Assembly: GCA_018663625.1 (NCBI GenBank)
Contig: JABJPX010000055.1
Coordinates: 41,403-105,402 of the forward strand
Length of the DNA: 64,000 nt
DNA from: Polaribacter sp.
GTDB lineage: Bacteria; Bacteroidota; Bacteroidia; Flavobacteriales; Flavobacteriaceae
Reading direction: 5' to 3'
Made by a program: the position numbers and the translations under genes. Below the pieces are notes generated by a model. It had not been told where the DNA came from. It saw only the letters and a list, made by a program, of their open reading frames with translations, and made no database searches. This document shows positions 59,145-64,000 of the stretch, in pieces (the first letter of the stretch is position 1; the number at the start of each line of letters is the position of its first letter).

Positions 59145-60132
59145 AATTTATAAAGAAATACAAAAAAGAATTCTTGTGCTCGATGGCGCCATGGGAACCA
59201 TGTTGCAACAGTATCAATTTACAGAAGCAGATTTTAGAGGTGAACGCTTTAAAGACTATCCGAGTCCCTTGCAAGGGAATAACGATTTATTGTCGCTAAC
59301 ACAACCCGAAGCAATTGAAAGTATCCATGCAAAGTATTTTGCCGCAGGGGCAGATATTGTAGAAACCAATACGTTTTCTGGAACCACCATTGCCATGGCA
59401 GATTATCAAATGGAAAACTTGGTTTATGAGCTTAATTTTCAATCTGCAAAAATCGCCAAAAAGGTTGCGGAGGAATTCACACAAAAAGAACCACACAAAC
59501 CACGTTTTGTAGCCGGAGCTATCGGGCCTACCAACAGAACCGCAAGTTTGTCACCCGATGTAAACAGACCAGAATACAGAGCGATTACATTTAATGAATT
59601 GCGCATCGCATACAAGCAGCAAGTAGAAGCTTTGTTAGATGGGGGCGTAGATCTATTATTGGTAGAAACTATTTTTGACACGCTCAACGCAAAAGCGGCC
59701 TTATTTGCGATTGAAGAAGTAAAGGAAGAACGAAATTTAAAAATTCCAATCATGGTCTCTGGCACCATTACCGATGCTTCTGGTAGAACCCTTTCTGGAC
59801 AAACCGTGGAAGCCTTTTTAACCTCAGTATCACACATACCGCTTTTTTCTGTCGGATTTAATTGTGCTTTAGGCGCCCAACAATTACAACCCTATTTAAG
59901 CAGGTTGTCAAGAGAAACTGATTTTTATACATCCGCGCATCCCAATGCTGGGTTGCCCAATGCTTTCGGAGAGTATGATGAATCGCCAAAAGAAATGCAA
60001 GCCTTTATTGAAAGTTATCTAAAAGAAGATTTAATCAATATTATTGGCGGTTGTTGTGGGACTAGTCCCGAACATATCAAAGCGATTGCAGAAGTTGCAG
60101 CAAAATATCAACCTCGAAAAGTGGTGTCATAA
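59137..60132 (+). CDS. Methionine synthase, homocysteine-binding half
   Basis: A 331-residue homocysteine S-methyltransferase domain, equivalent to the N-terminal quarter of MetH. D-G-A-M-G-T-M-L-Q-Q (about residues 16-25), E-T-N-T-F-S-G-T (about 76-83), zinc ligands F-N-C-A-L-G-A (about 243-249) and I-I-G-G-C-C-G-T-S-P-E-H (about 308-319) are all visible. It binds zinc and homocysteine and needs the cobalamin half encoded by the next gene. The stop TAA (60130-60132) touches the next ATG, so the two are coupled and probably form one enzyme. Confidence 0.92.
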   Translation: MPEIYKEIQKRILVLDGAMGTMLQQYQFTEADFRGERFKDYPSPLQGNNDLLSLTQPEAIESIHAKYFAAGADIVETNTFSGTTIAMADYQMENLVYELNFQSAKIAKKVAEEFTQKEPHKPRFVAGAIGPTNRTASLSPDVNRPEYRAITFNELRIAYKQQVEALLDGGVDLLLVETIFDTLNAKAALFAIEEVKEERNLKIPIMVSGTITDASGRTLSGQTVEAFLTSVSHIPLFSVGFNCALGAQQLQPYLSRLSRETDFYTSAHPNAGLPNAFGEYDESPKEMQAFIESYLKEDLINIIGGCCGTSPEHIKAIAEVAAKYQPRKVVS

Positions 60133-62811
60133 ATGAAAAGTGATTGTAAAAAATATTTAACATTATCCGGTTTAGAACCATTAATTCTATCGGAAAACAG
60201 CAACTTTATCAACGTTGGTGAACGTACAAATGTAACAGGCTCTAGAAAGTTTCTTCGCTTAATAAAAGAAGAGAAGTATGAAGAAGCTTTAGCAGTAGCA
60301 AGAGATCAAGTAGAAGGCGGGGCACAAATTTTAGATGTCAATATGGACGAAGGAATGTTGGACGGCGTATATGCCATGACCACTTTTTTAAATCTCATTG
60401 CATCTGAACCAGATATTTCAAGAATTCCATTGATGATTGACAGTTCTAAATGGGAAATCATTGAAGCGGGCTTACAAGTTGCCCAAGGAAAATGTGTGGT
60501 AAACTCCATCAGTTTAAAAGAAGGAGAAGCAGAATTCCTTCGTCAAGCAAAACTGGTAAAACGCTATGGAGCAGCTGTCATTGTAATGGCTTTTGATGAA
60601 GCTGGACAAGCAGACAACTACCAAAGACGGATTGAAATTTGTGAACGTTCTTATCATCTTTTAGTAAATAAAGTACAATTCAAACCCGAAGACATCATCT
60701 TCGATCCTAATATCTTCCCTGTAGCAACAGGTATGGAAGAACATCGAAAAAATGCTTTAGATTTCTTTCAAGCGACAAAGTGGATTCGTGAAAATTTACC
60801 CCACGCAAATGTTTCTGGAGGGGTGAGTAACGTCTCATTTTCTTTTCGAGGGAACAATACCGTACGAGAAGCAATGCACTCGGCGTTTTTATATCACGCC
60901 ATTCAGCATGGAATGAATATGGGGATTGTAAATCCTACGATGTTAGAAATCTACGATCAAATTCCGAAAGAATTATTAGAAGCCGTAGAAGATGTTTTAT
61001 TAGATCGAAAAGAAGATGCCACAGAGCGTTTGCTGGACATTGCAGAACTTGTAAAAGGGACTAAGAAAGAAAGTGAAGCGAAAATTTTGGAGTGGAGAAA
61101 TGGTTCTCTTCAAGAAAGAATTACCCACAGTTTAGTCAAAGGAATTGATACTTTTATTTTAGAAGATATCGAAATAGCGAGGCAAAAAGCTGTAAAACCG
61201 ATTGAAGTTATTGAAGGCAATTTAATGATTGGAATGAATGTGGTTGGAGACTTATTTGGGAGCGGAAAAATGTTTTTGCCTCAAGTAGTAAAATCGGCAA
61301 GAGTCATGAAGAAAGCCGTGGCCTATTTACAGCCATTTATTGAAGCAGAAAAAGATGGGAAACAAGAATTTGCAGGAAAAATTTTAATGGCAACCGTAAA
61401 AGGTGATGTGCATGATATTGGTAAAAATATTGTTTCGGTAGTCTTGGGATGTAACAATTATGAAATTATTGATTTGGGGGTGATGGTGCCGCCAGAAAAG
61501 ATTATTGAAACGGCAAAAAAAGAAAATGTAGATGCAATTGGTTTGAGTGGGTTGATTACACCTTCCTTAGATGAAATGGTGTATTTGTCCAAAGAAATGG
61601 AAAAAAACAACTTTTCTGTACCTTTATTGATAGGAGGCGCAACTACTTCAAAAGCCCATACCTCTGTTAAAATTGCACCGAATTATTCCAACGCTGTAGT
61701 GCATGTAAACGATGCTTCAAGAGCTGTAACTGTGGTGGGTAATCTCTTAAAAGAAGATAGTGGTATCTATAAAAGTCAGATCCGAGAAGAGTATGCCCTT
61801 TTTAGAGAAAAGTTCTTAGATCGATCTAAATCTAAAACATACATCTCAATTGCTGAAGCTCGAAAACGAAAATTTAAAATCGATTGGGGAACAGCAAATA
61901 TTGTAAAACCAAAACAATTGGGAATTCAAGAATTACAAGATTTTGAATTGACCAAATTGGAAGACTTTATCGATTGGAGTCCCTTTTTTAGAAGTTGGGA
62001 CTTGCATGGAAAATATCCAGACATTTTAACAGACGAGGTAGTTGGAGAACAAGCCACCGAATTGTTTGCAGATGCGAAAGTTTTACTCGCGAAAATTTTT
62101 GATGAGAAACTCTTAAAAGCAAAAGCGGTTTTTGGGTTGTTTCCAGCAAACACCATTAATGATGATGATATCGAAGTATCGATTTCGGAGAAAGAAAAAA
62201 CCGTTACCTTTTTATCACTCCGTCAACAATTAAAGAAAAGAGAAGGAGTTCCTTCTTTTGCTTTGGCAGATTTTATTGCTCCAAAAGAAACCAACATTCA
62301 AGATTATATAGGTGCCTTTTGCGTGACTACGGGGTTTGGAACCAAAGAATTGGCCGAAGCCTTTGAAACCGATCATGACGATTACAATTCCATTATGATC
62401 AAAGCATTGGCCGATCGATTGGCGGAAGCATTTGCAGAATATTTACACAAAGAAGTACGAACCAACCATTGGGGATATGCTTCCAATGAAAACCTTTCCA
62501 ACAACGATTTAATCAAAGAAAGCTACAAAGGAATTCGTCCAGCACCGGGCTATCCAGCTTGTCCAGATCATTTAGAAAAAAGAACGCTTTGGGACTTGCT
62601 AAATGTGGAGGAAAGAATAGGTGTGCAATTGACCGATAGTTTAGCCATGTGGCCTGCTGCAAGTGTTTCCGGGTATTATTTCGGAAATGAACAGGCAACC
62701 TATTTTGGACTCGGAAAAATAACCAAAGACCAATTAACAGACTACGCAACAAGAAGAAATATATCCATAGAGGAAGCTCATAAATGGCTAAACCCAAACA
62801 TAACGGAATAA
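60133..62811 (+). CDS. metH: Methionine synthase, pterin/cobalamin/activation half
   Basis: An 892-residue protein with three parts of MetH. The methyltetrahydrofolate-binding barrel (about 20-290) has [13 protein letters not shown] and D-V-N-M-D-E-G-M. The cobalamin domain (about 320-560) has [10 protein letters not shown], whose His is the lower cobalt ligand. The SAM-dependent reactivation domain (about 580-890) has [12 protein letters not shown] and [11 protein letters not shown]. With the preceding gene it sums to 1223 residues, about the length of single-chain E. coli MetH. It methylates homocysteine to methionine using methyl-THF made by MetF. Confidence 0.95.
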   Translation: MKSDCKKYLTLSGLEPLILSENSNFINVGERTNVTGSRKFLRLIKEEKYEEALAVARDQVEGGAQILDVNMDEGMLDGVYAMTTFLNLIASEPDISRIPLMIDSSKWEIIEAGLQVAQGKCVVNSISLKEGEAEFLRQAKLVKRYGAAVIVMAFDEAGQADNYQRRIEICERSYHLLVNKVQFKPEDIIFDPNIFPVATGMEEHRKNALDFFQATKWIRENLPHANVSGGVSNVSFSFRGNNTVREAMHSAFLYHAIQHGMNMGIVNPTMLEIYDQIPKELLEAVEDVLLDRKEDATERLLDIAELVKGTKKESEAKILEWRNGSLQERITHSLVKGIDTFILEDIEIARQKAVKPIEVIEGNLMIGMNVVGDLFGSGKMFLPQVVKSARVMKKAVAYLQPFIEAEKDGKQEFAGKILMATVKGDVHDIGKNIVSVVLGCNNYEIIDLGVMVPPEKIIETAKKENVDAIGLSGLITPSLDEMVYLSKEMEKNNFSVPLLIGGATTSKAHTSVKIAPNYSNAVVHVNDASRAVTVVGNLLKEDSGIYKSQIREEYALFREKFLDRSKSKTYISIAEARKRKFKIDWGTANIVKPKQLGIQELQDFELTKLEDFIDWSPFFRSWDLHGKYPDILTDEVVGEQATELFADAKVLLAKIFDEKLLKAKAVFGLFPANTINDDDIEVSISEKEKTVTFLSLRQQLKKREGVPSFALADFIAPKETNIQDYIGAFCVTTGFGTKELAEAFETDHDDYNSIMIKALADRLAEAFAEYLHKEVRTNHWGYASNENLSNNDLIKESYKGIRPAPGYPACPDHLEKRTLWDLLNVEERIGVQLTDSLAMWPAASVSGYYFGNEQATYFGLGKITKDQLTDYATRRNISIEEAHKWLNPNITE

Positions 62812-62812
62812 G

Positions 62813-63766
62813 ATGAAAGTTACAGAACACATAAAAAAAGCCAACGGAAAAACCTTATTCTCATTTGAAATTATTCCTCCAAAAAAAGGAAAAAGTATTC
62901 AAGAACTATACAATAATATTGATCCGTTAATGGAATTTAACCCCCCATTTATAGACGTAACCACTTCAAGAGAAGAGCATGTTTATATTGAAAAACAAGG
63001 ATTACTCGAGCAAAAAATCACCCGAATGCGTCCTGGAACTTTGGGAATTTGTGCGGCGTTAAAACACAAATATCAAACAGATACGGTTCCTCATGTTTTA
63101 TGTGGTGGTTTTACCAAAGAAGAAACAGAGTACTTATTGGTAGACTGTCAATATTTAGGGATTGATAATGTGATGGCATTGCGGGGAGACACTATGAGTC
63201 ACCAAAAATATTTTGAGGCAACTCCTGGTGGACATTTGTATGCGAAAGAATTAGTGACACAAATCAACAATTTAAACGAAGGAAAGTATTTGCACGATGT
63301 TTTGGAAGTGGATGACCGCGCTGACTTTTGTATTGGAGTTGCTGGCTATCCAGAAAAACATTTGGAAGCACCTTCTTTACAAACCGATTTGAAACGACTT
63401 AAAGAAAAAGTGGATGCGGGTGCCGACTATGTGGTTACTCAAATGTTTTTTGACAATCAAAAGTATTTTGATTTTGTAGCAGCAGCTAAAAAAATAGGCA
63501 TTCATGTGCCAATTCTTCCAGGAATCAAGCCATTTGCAATCCACAAGCATTTGCAATTGTTACCTCAGGTTTTTAAAATCGATTTACCAGAAGCACTAAT
63601 CACTGCAGTTGAAGGGTGTAAAGACAATTCACAAGTACGTCAGGTTGGAGTAGAATGGGCTATTCAACAATCAAAAGAATTACAACAAGCAGGGGTGCCG
63701 GGGTTGCATTACTACTCGATGGGGAAATCTTCGAATGTTAAGGAAATTGCAGCTGCATTATTTTAG
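62813..63766 (+). CDS. metF: Methylenetetrahydrofolate reductase
   Basis: A 317-residue FAD enzyme making 5-methyltetrahydrofolate, the methyl donor for MetH. Signatures are F-S-F-E-I-I-P-P-K-K-G (about residues 17-27), D-V-T-T-S-R-E-E-H (about 48-56), A-L-R-G-D (about 122-126), G-A-D-Y-V-V-T-Q-M-F-F-D (about 203-214), P-I-L-P-G-I-K-P (about 233-240) and G-V-P-G-L-H-Y-Y-S (about 295-303). One base separates it from metH. It is the last gene of the SAM-I regulated operon. No convincing terminator follows. Confidence 0.95.
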   Translation: MKVTEHIKKANGKTLFSFEIIPPKKGKSIQELYNNIDPLMEFNPPFIDVTTSREEHVYIEKQGLLEQKITRMRPGTLGICAALKHKYQTDTVPHVLCGGFTKEETEYLLVDCQYLGIDNVMALRGDTMSHQKYFEATPGGHLYAKELVTQINNLNEGKYLHDVLEVDDRADFCIGVAGYPEKHLEAPSLQTDLKRLKEKVDAGADYVVTQMFFDNQKYFDFVAAAKKIGIHVPILPGIKPFAIHKHLQLLPQVFKIDLPEALITAVEGCKDNSQVRQVGVEWAIQQSKELQQAGVPGLHYYSMGKSSNVKEIAAALF

Positions 63767-64000
63767 AAATAAAGGGGCTCGATAGACTAATAGCTAAAAC
63801 TAATTTTGCAAAAGCTTAAGTAGTGAAATATTTGTTTACTTTTGTCAGACAATAAACTGAAATATCAATTTAAAATATAGAATATATCATAACGATTCTT
63901 ATATATGTAATTTTAGTTTGAATGTTAAATTAATTTTTAATGTAATGAGAGTTAAAAGAGATAGACACACTTATTTATTTAAATATGAAATTATTAAGTA
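63767..64000 (+). other. Downstream region and possible start of the next gene
   Basis: 234 bases with no full gene. TACTTTTG (63837-63844) and TAATTTTG (63801-63808) resemble -7 boxes. Two open starts reach the edge: ATG 63945 (M-R-V-K-R-D-R-H) and ATG 63985 (M-K-L-L-S). The latter could begin a signal peptide, but neither can be supported on so few codons. Confidence 0.25.

Noticed and set aside
1..64000. Prophage, insertion sequence, defence island or CRISPR locus
   Set aside because: No transposase, integrase, phage structural, Cas or restriction genes and no regular repeats were found; base composition and gene order look like core chromosome.

Overview
The window looks like a core chromosomal segment of a low-GC marine Flavobacteriaceae bacterium (Polaribacter/Tenacibaculum-like; the genus is inference). 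The evidence is the gene content: GLPGLI proteins, an Ig-like lipoprotein beside comF, a short primary sigma factor, DUF3127, GH3-family and DUF2797 genes. Promoters of the Bacteroidota type (-7 box TAnnTTTG) and weak or absent Shine-Dalgarno sites agree. I see no prophage, transposon, CRISPR array or rRNA. There is one tRNA, Arg(TCG).

Layout. 1-5 kb: end of a HIT gene, an orphan sensor kinase, flavin reductase with DUF3127, small membrane genes, aat, mazG-like. 5-13 kb: a large BNR-repeat exoprotein, aroA, queA, rlmN, polyprenyl synthase. 13-16 kb: GH3-like enzyme, DUF2797 and a LacI regulator, with two decayed genes (a DUF4139 C-terminus and an internally deleted nitrilase). 16.8-23.4 kb: a leftward five-gene unit with three glycosyltransferases and a membrane Fe-S/FAD oxidoreductase pair. 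23.6-30.9 kb: GH113-like lipoprotein, fatty-acid hydroxylase/alr/tdk operon, and assorted small enzymes. 31-41.4 kb: Ig-like lipoprotein, broken comF, PmtA-like methyltransferase, glyS, two small outer-membrane proteins (one frameshifted), an 1124-residue outer-membrane protein, ogt and tatD. 41.5-49 kb: retropepsin, YqeY, tRNA, membrane genes, the rpe/exonuclease/FAD operon, rpoD, dNK. 49-53.7 kb: two GLPGLI proteins and an outer-membrane barrel. 53.8-63.8 kb: metK divergent from a tight metY-metX-metZ-split metH-metF operon.

The most interesting region is the 626-bp metK/metY intergenic gap. On the + strand it carries a clear SAM-I (S-box) riboswitch for the methionine operon. On the - strand, the metK leader folds as a SAM-II (SAM-alpha) type pseudoknot with the conserved core segments. 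If right, two unrelated SAM aptamer classes sit back to back and control synthesis of methionine and its conversion to SAM. Sequence downstream of the SAM-II core is complementary to both core segments, which suggests a switching partner.

The second theme is gene decay: comF, a nitrilase, a DUF4139 protein and an outer-membrane protein are all broken. Two of these (comF and the outer-membrane protein) rest partly on single-base frameshifts and need checking against reads.
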